Origin: Streptomyces sp. CB02261
GTDB lineage: Bacteria; Actinomycetota; Actinomycetes; Streptomycetales; Streptomycetaceae
Assembly (NCBI RefSeq): GCF_001905665.1
Contig: NZ_LIVX01000013.1
Coordinates: forward strand, 124,001-188,000
DNA: 64,000 nucleotides
Reading direction: 5' to 3'
In this document: positions 16,493 to 24,270 of the stretch, piece by piece
Layout: every line of letters starts with the position of its first letter
Position numbering within the stretch: the stretch's first letter is position 1
The notes under the pieces: generated by a model
The model's database searches: none
Seen by the model: only the letters and a program-made list of their open reading frames with translations
What the model was told of the DNA's origin: nothing
Program-made: the position numbers and the translations under genes

Positions 16493-19400
16493 TCAGGCCC
16501 GGCGGCGATGCGGAGACGGCCGGTGGCGGGCGCGGGACACGTCGTACACCCCCGGTACGTCCCGCATCGCCCGCATCAGGGCGGCGAGCCGGCCCACATC
16601 GGGCAGGTGGAGGGTGTACGTGTGGCGGACCCGCTGCTCGCTCGGCGGCTCGACGTTGGCGGAGACGACGGCCGCGCCGGTGGCGGCGATGGCCTCGGTG
16701 AGGTCGGCGAGGAGACCGGGCCGTCCGAAGGACTCCGCGACCAGGGTGACCCTGCCCTGGGCCGTGTCGCCCCAGCGGACGGCGACGGGGTCGCGGCCCA
16801 GCCTGCGCATGGTGTCGGCGGCCGCACAGCCCACGCGGTGGACGGTGACCGACCCGCCGCGCACCCGGAAGCCGGTGATCTCGTCCGGCGGCACGGGGGT
16901 GCAGCAGCCGGCCGGGCGGACGGCCGCGGGCGGCTCCCCCTCCAGGTCGGCGTGGAGTTCCGCGCCGGGGCGGCGGTCGGCGGTGATGTTGGCCGGCGGG
17001 CGCGGATCGGTGATGGTGGCGGGGGGCGCGGCGCTCTCCGGGTGCGCCTCGAGCCAGCGGGTGATCGCGATCCGGGCGGCGGGGGTACGGGCGTGGTCCA
17101 GCCATTCCGGGGACGGCCCGGACACGGCGTCCTGGGCGAGCAGCAGCTGGACGGTGTCGCCGTCTCCGAGGACGGTGCTCAGGGGCGCGAGGCGCCCGTT
17201 GACGCGGGCGCCGAGGCAGGCGTGGGCGGCCTCGCCGTGCTGCGCGTACGCCGCGTCCACGCAGCTGGCGCCGGCGGGCAGGCTGATCGTGCCGGGGGCG
17301 CTGCCGTCGGCCCGGAAGACGGTGATCTCGTCGTCCTCGGCGAGGTCGGCACGGAGCGAGGTCCAGAAGGTGTCGGGATCGGGGGCGGACTCCTGCCAGT
17401 CGAGCAGCCGCGAAAGCCAACCGGGACGCGTGGGGTCGACCCGCTCACCGTCGTCGGCCGGATCCGGGGGCGCGGGGGCACCGGACCTGGTCGGGAGGGC
17501 CGGGTCCGGGGGCGCGGGGGTGTCGGACCCGGACGCGGGGGTGCCGGCGGGGGGCTCGGGGGCGTTGTGTCGCTGGGCGGTGGGGTGGCGCCGGGGGGTG
17601 CCGGGCCGGCCGGGTGCGACGGGCAGACGGGGCGTGCCGGGTCGGTGGAGGGCGCCGGGCGCGTCGTGCATGACGGGGGTGACTGGCCGGTCGGGGGCGG
17701 GACCGACGGAGGCGGGGGCTTCGGAGGCCGGGCCGTCGGAGGCGGGACCGTGGGAGGCGGGACCGTCGGAGGCAGGACCGTGGGAGGCAGGACCGTCGGA
17801 GGCGGCGGATCCGTACGAGGCGGCGTGTCCGTCGGTAGCGCCGGGCCGGTCGGAGGTGCCGAGCCAGTCGCCGGCGGCGTGACCATGGGCGCCGCCGGGC
17901 ACCGCGGGGGTCCCGGGCCCGTCAGCGGTGCCGGGCTGGTCGGAGGCGGCGGATCCGACGGAGGTGCGGGGCACTGCGGAGATGCCGGGCCCGTCGGAGA
18001 CGGCGGGCCCCTCGGAGGCGGCGGGTCCGTGGGGGCTGCCGGGCGTGTCCGGCGTGGTGTCGGGCCCGTCGGCCGAGACCGGCCGGTCGACGGTGCCACG
18101 CGGGCGCGTGAGGCTGGGTCGACGCGGGGCCTCGGGATGGTCGGAGGTCCCGGAACGGTCGGAGGTCCCGGGGCGGCGGGTGGGGCCGGGACGGTCGGCA
18201 GGGCCGGGCCCGTACGAAGCGCCGGAGGCCGGGGCCACGCCAGGCCCGTGTGCCGTGCCACCGGGCCCAAGAGAGGCGGGCGCCGTGGGGTCCGGGCGGC
18301 CCGGCGTGGCCGAGGGGCCGCCTCCCGGCTGCCCGGCGGGTTCCTGGCCGACGTGCGGATTGCCGAGGGCGACGACCCCCGCCTCGGCGACCGTGTGCAT
18401 CCGGTGCGTCCGGATGAGGACCTCGGCGACGGCGCCGTCCGGTGCGGCGATCGCGGTGTGCAGGGACTGGTACAGGTTGAACTTGGGGGCCGCGATGAAG
18501 TCCTTGAACTCGGAGATCACGGGGGTGAAGCAGGTGTGGAGCTCGCCGAGGACCGCGTAACAGTCCGCGTCCTCGGCGACCAGGACGAGCAGCCGCCCGA
18601 AGTCGCAGCCGCGGAGCTCGCCCCGCTTGAGGCGGACCCGGTGGACGGAGACGAAGTGCCGCGGGCGGACGACGACTTCGGCCGCGATGTCCGCCTCGCG
18701 CAGGACCGCGGACACCTGCTCCGCGACGGCGCGCAGCGCGTCACCGGCGTGCGGGTTGTCGGCGATGAGCGCGCGGGTGGTCTCGTACTCCTCGGGATGG
18801 AGGATGGCGAAGACGAGATCCTCCAGCTCGGTCTTCAGGGCCTGGACCCCGAGCCGTTCGGCGAGCGGGATGAGGACGTCGCGGGTGACCTTGGCGATCC
18901 GGGCCTGTTTCTCGGGCCGCATCACCCCGAGCGTGCGCATGTTGTGGAGCCGGTCGGCCAGCTTGATCGACATCACCCGGACGTCGTTGCCGGTGGCGAC
19001 CAGCATCTTGCGGAAGGTCTCGGGTTCGGCGGCGGCGCCGTAGTCGATCTTCTCCACCTTGGTGACGCCGTCGACGAGGTAGGCGACCTCCTCACCGAAC
19101 TCCCGGCGCACCTGATCGAGCGTCACCTCGGTGTCCTCGACGGTGTCGTGGAGGAGGGAGGCGGTCAGGGTGGTGGTCTCCGCGCCGAGTTCGGCGAGGA
19201 TCAGGGTCACCGCGAGCGGGTGGGTGATGTACGGCTCGCCGCTCTTGCGGAACTGGCCCCGGTGCGAGGACTCCGCGAGGATGTACGCCCGCCGCAGCAC
19301 CGTGAGGTCGGCCTCGGGGTGGTGGGCGCGGTGCGCTTCCGCCACATGGCTGATGGCGTCCGGCAGCCGGTCACGGGGCGCCGGTCCCGCGGTGGCGCCG

Positions 19401-19519
19401 AGCAGGGCCGCGCGGCCGAGCCGACGCAGATCGATCCTGGCGCGTACCCGTCTGCGGACGGTCGCATCGGTGACGGCGGCTTCCGCCGCGCTCACAGGGT
19501 TGGTGGCCTCTGCGCTCAT
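16493..19519 (-). CDS. rshA: RelA/SpoT-homologue RshA, (p)ppGpp synthetase/hydrolase family
   Basis: Long RSH protein (1008 residues). HD hydrolase domain at about 75-230 with HD at 124-125 (LLHDTVEDT); synthetase domain at about 280-385 with RPRHF, D306 and E366 (EVLIRT) in place of the catalytic acidic residues; TGS at about 733-797; a CC...HRVGC zinc-finger-like segment; ACT domain at about 925-1000. Residues about 388-694 are an unusually long Pro/Gly/Ser/Thr/Asp-rich insert of short repeats, probably disordered. ATG at 19519 follows GGAGGTG. S. coelicolor has a second RSH (RshA) in this neighbourhood distinct from RelA. Some synthetase motifs are diverged; see findings. Confidence 0.9.
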   Translation of the reverse strand: MSAEATNPVSAAEAAVTDATVRRRVRARIDLRRLGRAALLGATAGPAPRDRLPDAISHVAEAHRAHHPEADLTVLRRAYILAESSHRGQFRKSGEPYITHPLAVTLILAELGAETTTLTASLLHDTVEDTEVTLDQVRREFGEEVAYLVDGVTKVEKIDYGAAAEPETFRKMLVATGNDVRVMSIKLADRLHNMRTLGVMRPEKQARIAKVTRDVLIPLAERLGVQALKTELEDLVFAILHPEEYETTRALIADNPHAGDALRAVAEQVSAVLREADIAAEVVVRPRHFVSVHRVRLKRGELRGCDFGRLLVLVAEDADCYAVLGELHTCFTPVISEFKDFIAAPKFNLYQSLHTAIAAPDGAVAEVLIRTHRMHTVAEAGVVALGNPHVGQEPAGQPGGGPSATPGRPDPTAPASLGPGGTAHGPGVAPASGASYGPGPADRPGPTRRPGTSDRSGTSDHPEAPRRPSLTRPRGTVDRPVSADGPDTTPDTPGSPHGPAASEGPAVSDGPGISAVPRTSVGSAASDQPGTADGPGTPAVPGGAHGHAAGDWLGTSDRPGATDGHAASYGSAASDGPASHGPASDGPASHGPASDGPASEAPASVGPAPDRPVTPVMHDAPGALHRPGTPRLPVAPGRPGTPRRHPTAQRHNAPEPPAGTPASGSDTPAPPDPALPTRSGAPAPPDPADDGERVDPTRPGWLSRLLDWQESAPDPDTFWTSLRADLAEDDEITVFRADGSAPGTISLPAGASCVDAAYAQHGEAAHACLGARVNGRLAPLSTVLGDGDTVQLLLAQDAVSGPSPEWLDHARTPAARIAITRWLEAHPESAAPPATITDPRPPANITADRRPGAELHADLEGEPPAAVRPAGCCTPVPPDEITGFRVRGGSVTVHRVGCAAADTMRRLGRDPVAVRWGDTAQGRVTLVAESFGRPGLLADLTEAIAATGAAVVSANVEPPSEQRVRHTYTLHLPDVGRLAALMRAMRDVPGVYDVSRARHRPSPHRRRA
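17438..18358 (-). repeat. low-complexity coding repeat inside rshA
   Basis: This stretch encodes about 305 residues rich in Gly, Pro, Ser, Thr and Asp with runs of (S/H)DGPAS- and SxxPGT-like units. DNA repeats with periods of about 12-18 bp are obvious around 17700-17810. All repeats keep the frame, so the gene is intact. Confidence 0.8.
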
Positions 19520-19734
19520 GGGGCACCTCCGGCAACGTCGACCGGCGGTGGGCGGGCCAGGCGTGCCCGGGGGGCCGGTGCTTGATGCTACCGACCCCAC
19601 CACGCGGTGCAGTCGCCCTCTCGCTCAGCGTGAACCGGATCACCCGTTCGAGCGACAAATCAGTCGTTGACTGTTTCGATTTCACGGGTTCCTGAGGCCC
19701 GTGCCGTGAGGGCTTCCCGGCGGGCTTCCGCGCG

Positions 19735-20604
19735 TCAGCCGAGCCAAGCCGGGTCGACGGTTCCCTCGGCGACGATCACGGCGGGCCCCGTCATGTCGAT
19801 CCGGCCGTCGGGGTGCTCGGTGATCAGCAGGGTGCCGCCGAGGACGTCGACGGTGTACGTCACGGGGGTGCCGCTCTGGGCGGGGTCGGCACCGTCCCGG
19901 CGGGCGGTGGCGACGGCGACGGCGCACGCGCCCGTACCGCAGGAGCGCGTCTCGGCGGCGCCGCGCTCATGGACCCGCATGGCGACGTGACGGGGGCCCC
20001 GGTCCGCGACGAACTCGATGTTCACCCCGTCCGGGTAGACCGCGGCGGGCTCGTACGGCGGCTCCGTGAACAGGTTGCCGGCGTGGTCGAGGTCCTCGAC
20101 GAAGGCGACCGCGTGCGGATTGCCCAGGTTCACGTTCCGCGCGGGCCAGCTGCGGCCGTCGACGGTGACGGTGACGCCGGCCTCGGGCAGGACCGCGCGG
20201 CCCATGGCGACGGTGACGGAGCCGTCCTTGTCGAGGTGGACGCGCTTGATCCCGCCTCGGGTGGCGACGGCCACCTCGCCCGTGGTGACGTGCCCGGCGT
20301 GCTCCAGGTAGCGGGCGAAGACCCGGACCCCGTTCCCGCACATCTCGGCGACCGACCCGTCGGCGTTCCGGTAGTCCATGAACCACTCGGCCTCGTCGGT
20401 CATGTGCCGCGCCTCGGGGTGGGCGGCGCTGCGCACGACGTGCAGCAGCCCGTCGCCGCCGATGCCGGCCCGACGGTCGCAGAGCCGCGCGACGACCGAC
20501 GGGGGCAGGTCGACGGCGTTCTCCGCGTCGGGGACGATCACGAAGTCGTTCTCGGTGCCGTGGCCCTTGAGGAAGGGGAGCGGCGAGGTCTGCGTGCTGG
20601 TCAC
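19735..20604 (-). CDS. dapF: diaminopimelate epimerase
   Basis: DapF converts LL- to meso-diaminopimelate for lysine and peptidoglycan. The 289-residue protein begins with FLKGHGTENDFVIV and has the two catalytic cysteines in AEMCGNGVR and in RSCGTGACAVAVA. Length is normal for actinobacteria. It lies downstream of a small membrane-protein gene and of miaA on the same strand, an arrangement that suggests one transcript. Confidence 0.97.
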   Translation of the reverse strand: MTSTQTSPLPFLKGHGTENDFVIVPDAENAVDLPPSVVARLCDRRAGIGGDGLLHVVRSAAHPEARHMTDEAEWFMDYRNADGSVAEMCGNGVRVFARYLEHAGHVTTGEVAVATRGGIKRVHLDKDGSVTVAMGRAVLPEAGVTVTVDGRSWPARNVNLGNPHAVAFVEDLDHAGNLFTEPPYEPAAVYPDGVNIEFVADRGPRHVAMRVHERGAAETRSCGTGACAVAVATARRDGADPAQSGTPVTYTVDVLGGTLLITEHPDGRIDMTGPAVIVAEGTVDPAWLG

Positions 20605-20647
20605 GAGATCAACTGTACGGGGTGGTGCCGACAGGCGGCCCGTGCGC

Positions 20648-21187
20648 TCAGCGCAGGCGGGCGACGCGCCAGACCGCGAGGGCCACCAGGGCCGCGATCG
20701 TCGACACGTACAGGGCGAGGTACCGCCAGTTCGGGCGCTCGCCGGAACCGCGGGGTGGCAGCCCCGGCCAGGTGTAGCCGACCTTGCGGGCGGCCATCAT
20801 GCCCCAGCCGGCCGCGCACGAGCTGATCAGCAGTCCGAGCATCGCGAGGACGGCGCCGCCGTCCCCCGAACCGAAGGCGAGCGGGAAGGCGAACATCAGC
20901 GAGCCGACGGCGGCCAGACCCACGATCGGGGCGAGCTGCCAGATCCGCAGCCGGCGCTGGGGTCGGAGCTCGACCTCGACCTCGTCGGCGTCCACCACGA
21001 CGGCGGTGCCCGCCACGTCGTCCGGGCCGTCCGGGCTCAGCCCCGGGGCGCCGAGCGGAAGGGCGGCGTCGTCCACCGGACGGTGACCCAGCGGGTCACC
21101 CGTCGGGTCACCGAGGGCCACTTCGTGCTGTTCTCTGTCGCGAGGGCCGGCCTCCATCGCCACGCGCCCTCCCCACTCGGACTCCAC
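20648..21187 (-). CDS. conserved membrane protein of unknown function
   Basis: 179-residue product with an acidic, probably cytosolic N-terminus of about 85 residues. Three hydrophobic segments follow: IWQLAPIVGLAAVGSLMFAF, VLAMLGLLISSCAAGWGMM and YLALYVSTIAALVALAVW. Between the second and third is GYTWPGLPPRGSGERPNW. No enzymatic motif. It sits 43 bp upstream of dapF and 78 bp downstream of miaA on the same strand. The start could instead be the Met at residue 11. Confidence 0.75.
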   Translation of the reverse strand: MESEWGGRVAMEAGPRDREQHEVALGDPTGDPLGHRPVDDAALPLGAPGLSPDGPDDVAGTAVVVDADEVEVELRPQRRLRIWQLAPIVGLAAVGSLMFAFPLAFGSGDGGAVLAMLGLLISSCAAGWGMMAARKVGYTWPGLPPRGSGERPNWRYLALYVSTIAALVALAVWRVARLR

Positions 21188-21265
21188 TTGGTCGATCGAT
21201 GCTCGATGATGGCACGCTCCTGACCGCCGAGATGACGGGCAGGGCGTCCCGATGCCATCACGTGA

Positions 21266-22204
21266 TCAGGCTGTAACCGCTCGTTCGACCAACGACAGCG
21301 CCTGTCCGGGGAGTTCCGCCCGGTGCTCGGCGGCCCCGCTGAGCCAGTGGACGCGCGGGTCGCGGCGGAACCACGAGTCCTGCCGGCGGGCGAAGCGCTT
21401 CGTCGCGCGCACGGTCTCCGCACGTGCCTCGTCCTCGGTGCACTCCCCCGCCAGGGCGGCGAGTACCTGCTGGTAACCGAGGGCGCGGGCCGCCGTGCGG
21501 CCCTCGCGCAGCCCCCGCGCCTCCAGGGCGCGCACCTCGTCGACGAGGCCCGCCTCCCACATCCGGTCCACGCGCGTGGTGATCCGCTCGTCCAGCTCGG
21601 GGCGGGCCACGTCGACGCCGATCTGCACGGTGTCGTAGACGGAGTCGGGCCCCGGCAGGTTGGCGGTGAAGGGCTTGCCGGTGATCTCGATCACCTCGAG
21701 GGCGCGGACGATACGGCGTCCGTTGCTCGGCAGGATCGCGCGCGCCGCCTCGGGGTCGGCGTCGGCGAGCCGGGCGTGCAGGACCCCGGAGCCGCGCTCC
21801 TCCAGCTCGGCTTCGAGGCGGGCCCGGACGGCGGGGTCGGTGCCGGGGAACTCCAGGGCGTCGACGGCCCCCCGTACGTACAGGCCGGAACCGCCGACGA
21901 GGACGGGGGTGCGGCCGGCGGCGAGCAGCCGGTCGATCTCGGCGCGGGCGAGCCGCTGGTACTCGGCGACGCTGGCGGCCTCGGTCACCTCCCAGATGTC
22001 GAGGAGGTGGTGCGGGATGCCGCCGCGCTCCTCGGGCGTCAGCTTGGCGGTCCCGATGTCCATCCCCCGGTAGAGCTGCATCGAGTCTGCGTTGACGACC
22101 TCGCCCCCGAGCTGCTGGGCCAGGAATACACCCAGATCGGACTTTCCGGCCGCCGTGGGGCCGACGACGGCGATGACCCGCGGGGCGGGAGCTGCGCTTT
22201 TCAC
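21266..22204 (-). CDS. miaA: tRNA dimethylallyltransferase MiaA
   Basis: MiaA prenylates A37 of tRNAs reading UNN codons, the step before MiaB methylthiolation. The 312-residue product has the P-loop VVGPTAAGKSDL, the DSMQLYRGMDIGTAKLT segment, GGSGLYVRG and the C-terminal RRQDSWFRRDPRV tRNA-binding region. GTG at 22204 (VKSAAPAPRV) is chosen because family members start a few residues before the P-loop; the frame is open to 22321. miaB lies 2 kb away on the same strand. Confidence 0.96.
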   Translation of the reverse strand: MKSAAPAPRVIAVVGPTAAGKSDLGVFLAQQLGGEVVNADSMQLYRGMDIGTAKLTPEERGGIPHHLLDIWEVTEAASVAEYQRLARAEIDRLLAAGRTPVLVGGSGLYVRGAVDALEFPGTDPAVRARLEAELEERGSGVLHARLADADPEAARAILPSNGRRIVRALEVIEITGKPFTANLPGPDSVYDTVQIGVDVARPELDERITTRVDRMWEAGLVDEVRALEARGLREGRTAARALGYQQVLAALAGECTEDEARAETVRATKRFARRQDSWFRRDPRVHWLSGAAEHRAELPGQALSLVERAVTA

Positions 22205-22343
22205 CGCCCCAGTCTCGCAAACCTCACGGCCCGTCCCCGAATGAGCTACGTGACGGGCCCCATCCGTCTTCGTTGCCTGTTGCGAGGTTCCGGCCGCCGA
22301 TCGCCACGGAACCCCTCCCATCCACGTACGCTATGGAGTGAAT

Positions 22344-22697
22344 ATGGGCGTTTTTGCAGTGTTTCGCCGTAAGAAGAAGGATGTGGAAGCGGTCTCTCCG
22401 GAGGCGGAGGAAGCCGGGGCCGTCGCTCCGGCGGAGAACGAGGACGCGGCCGCCGACGCGGAGTCCGGGACGGGCGCCCCCGCGGCCGAGACCCGGGCGG
22501 CGGAGGCGGACGGCACGGCCGAGGTCGCTGACGAGGCCGGGAGCGCGGACGGTGCGCGGGATGCGGACGGCGTCGACGCGGACGAGACGGTGGCCGGAGC
22601 GGTCGATCCGGAGGCCGTGGAGGCCGTGGAGATCCCGAAGCAGCAGTCCGCCGACGCCGCCGCGGACAACGAGGCGGGCGAGGGCGCCCGCCGCTAG
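22344..22697 (+). CDS. small acidic Ala/Glu-rich protein of unknown function
   Basis: 117-residue product opening MGVFAVFRRKKKDVE, then a strongly acidic Ala/Glu/Asp/Gly tail with no predicted fold. A basic, amphipathic start followed by an acidic tail is characteristic of a conserved Streptomyces family loosely annotated as gliding-motility-like; I know of no experimental function. ATG at 22344 is chosen for the GGAG 5 nt upstream, over the GTG at 22338. The next gene follows at 49 bp on the same strand. Confidence 0.7.
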   Translation: MGVFAVFRRKKKDVEAVSPEAEEAGAVAPAENEDAAADAESGTGAPAAETRAAEADGTAEVADEAGSADGARDADGVDADETVAGAVDPEAVEAVEIPKQQSADAAADNEAGEGARR

Positions 22698-22746
22698 GCC
22701 GGACACGGACACGGACCCCTGAGGGTCCGCGGAGGGAAGGTGCTCC

Positions 22747-23124
22747 ATGGGTCTCCTGGATTCACTGAAGGCCAAGCTCGGCCCCGCCAAGGACAAGGTC
22801 GCGCACCTCGCGCATCAGCACGGCGAGAAGATCGACCACGGCCTCGACAAAGCGGCGAGGGTGGTCGACGAGAAGACCAAGGGCAAGTACAGCGGCCCGA
22901 TCCGGTCCGGCACGGGCAAGGCCAAGGAAGCGCTGGACCGGATCGCTCACAGGGACGACGGCACGTCCGGAGGCGGCGGCACACCCGGTACCGGCGGTGT
23001 GCCGGGGTACGGGGGTGCGTCCGGGAGCGCCGGCCCCGGCACCGGCGGGACGCCCGGGAGCGGCACGCCCGGAGCCGGCGGACCCGGGAGCGGCGGTACG
23101 ACACAGCCGCCGCCGGCCGCCTGA
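22747..23124 (+). CDS. MT0933-like antitoxin-family small protein
   Basis: 125-residue protein. The N-terminal 75 residues (MGLLDSLKAKLGPAKDKVA to GKAKEALDRIA) match the MT0933/Rv0909 antitoxin family, amphipathic Lys-rich helices. The C-terminal 50 residues are a Gly/Thr/Pro-rich tail. In mycobacteria members pair with a toxin; no recognisable toxin gene is adjacent here, and in Streptomyces these proteins are often solitary. GGAGGGAAGG precedes the ATG. Confidence 0.78.
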   Translation: MGLLDSLKAKLGPAKDKVAHLAHQHGEKIDHGLDKAARVVDEKTKGKYSGPIRSGTGKAKEALDRIAHRDDGTSGGGGTPGTGGVPGYGGASGSAGPGTGGTPGSGTPGAGGPGSGGTTQPPPAA

Positions 23125-23155
23125 GGTCCGGCGTCACCCGGCAGTCCCTCCGCAC

Positions 23156-23196
23156 GGCGGACGGCCGCGGAGCGTCTCGCTCCGCGGCCGTCCGCC
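23156..23196. terminator. bidirectional terminator, 19-bp perfect stem
   Basis: Left arm 23156-23174 and right arm 23178-23196 are exact complements around a 3-nt loop. It lies between the convergent antitoxin-family and extradiol-dioxygenase-like genes. Confidence 0.85.
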
Positions 23197-23214
23197 GTTC
23201 GCCGTCCGGGTGGT

Positions 23215-23943
23215 TCAGGACCAGGCCGCGACGAAGTACCCCACCCCGTAGGGGGCGTCCTCGAAGAGCAGGCGTCCTTCGAGTCCCGCTCCCTCGGCGG
23301 CGCCCGCGAGGACCTGCCAGGGGGCGCGGCCGGCCGCCTTCAGCTCGTACGCGAGCTCCGGGTCGAGGGCGAGCAGCGCGGCCACATCGGCCGTGCCGAG
23401 CGCGCGGGCGGCCTCCGCGTCGAAGCCCGCGGCCCGCTCGTCGAGGTAGCCGGGGGCCTTGACGGTCCGGCAGGCGCTGCCGTCCCCCATCACGAGCAGC
23501 GCGACCCGCCCGGCGGAGTCGGCGAGTCCCCGGCCGACGCCCGAGCAGACGGCGGGCGTGGCGCCCTCGTCGACGCCCAGGCCTTCGATGGGCGCGTCGG
23601 CCCAGCCGGCCCGGTCGAGGAGCCAGGCGCCGACGGCGAGGGAGGTGGGGAGGGGTCGGTCGCCGCCGGGCGTCGGGCCGTCTGCCGCCGGGGTCGGGCC
23701 GAGCCGTACCGCGTGGTCGACGCCGAACCCGGCGAAGGTGCCCGCCGACCCGGCCGGGAAGGCGCCGTGGGCGCCCTCGGGGGCGGGTCCGACGACGTAC
23801 AGCCGGTCGGGGCGGGCGGCGGCGAGCAGCCCGACGGCGTCCGCGCAGGCCGTCCGTGCGGCGTCCAGCTCGGGGGCGGCACCGGTCGCGACCTCGGGGA
23901 CGAGGAGCGGCGGGCAGGGGCAGACGGCGGCGGCGACAAGCAT
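23215..23943 (-). CDS. class III extradiol dioxygenase (LigB-like) fold protein
   Basis: 242-residue conserved protein starting MLVAAAVCPCPPLLVPEV. The pattern is that of the LigB-like superfamily, with GDGSACRTVKAPGYLDERA and a C-terminal LLFEDAPYGVGYFVAAW. The iron-binding His pair of true extradiol dioxygenases is not evident, so catalytic activity is uncertain. It is next to miaB in many actinobacteria, but no pathway partner is present. Confidence 0.75.
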   Translation of the reverse strand: MLVAAAVCPCPPLLVPEVATGAAPELDAARTACADAVGLLAAARPDRLYVVGPAPEGAHGAFPAGSAGTFAGFGVDHAVRLGPTPAADGPTPGGDRPLPTSLAVGAWLLDRAGWADAPIEGLGVDEGATPAVCSGVGRGLADSAGRVALLVMGDGSACRTVKAPGYLDERAAGFDAEAARALGTADVAALLALDPELAYELKAAGRAPWQVLAGAAEGAGLEGRLLFEDAPYGVGYFVAAWS

Positions 23944-24050
23944 GATCCGCAGCCTACTGCGCCACGGCCACGGCACCGCTGTCCCACGGCACACGGGCCG
24001 CCACCGGCTCAGGACGGGTACGGGCGGGGCCCCGGCCACCGGTGACTCCG

Positions 24051-24184
24051 GGCTGGGCCCCGGCCACTGGTCGGCTGTGCCCCGGGCGGTTTCAGGCTGA
24101 GCCCCGGCCACCGGTCGGCGGTGCCCCGGGGCGGTTTCAGGCTGCGCCCCGGCCACCGGTCGGCGGTGGCTCCGGGCGCGAAGG
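24051..24184. repeat. three tandem units of about 44-45 bp
   Basis: Units start at 24051, 24095 and 24140. Each opens GGCTG(G/A/C)GCCCCGGCCAC and ends GGCGGTTTCA or similar. They fill most of the 327-bp gap (23944-24270) between miaB and the extradiol-like gene. No gene is recognisable there. Confidence 0.7.
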
Positions 24185-24270
24185 CCCGGGGCCACCGCGC
24201 CCGGGTGCGAAGGCCGGGGCCCGGGCGCCACCCGGCGCCCCCGGCGACGCCCGGTGCCCCCGGCGACGTG

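Noticed and set aside
15335..19585. 1416-codon plus-strand frame across the M1 peptidase and rshA genes
   Set aside because: It is antisense to two well supported genes and consists of Gly/Val/Asp-rich text. The length merely reflects GC bias.
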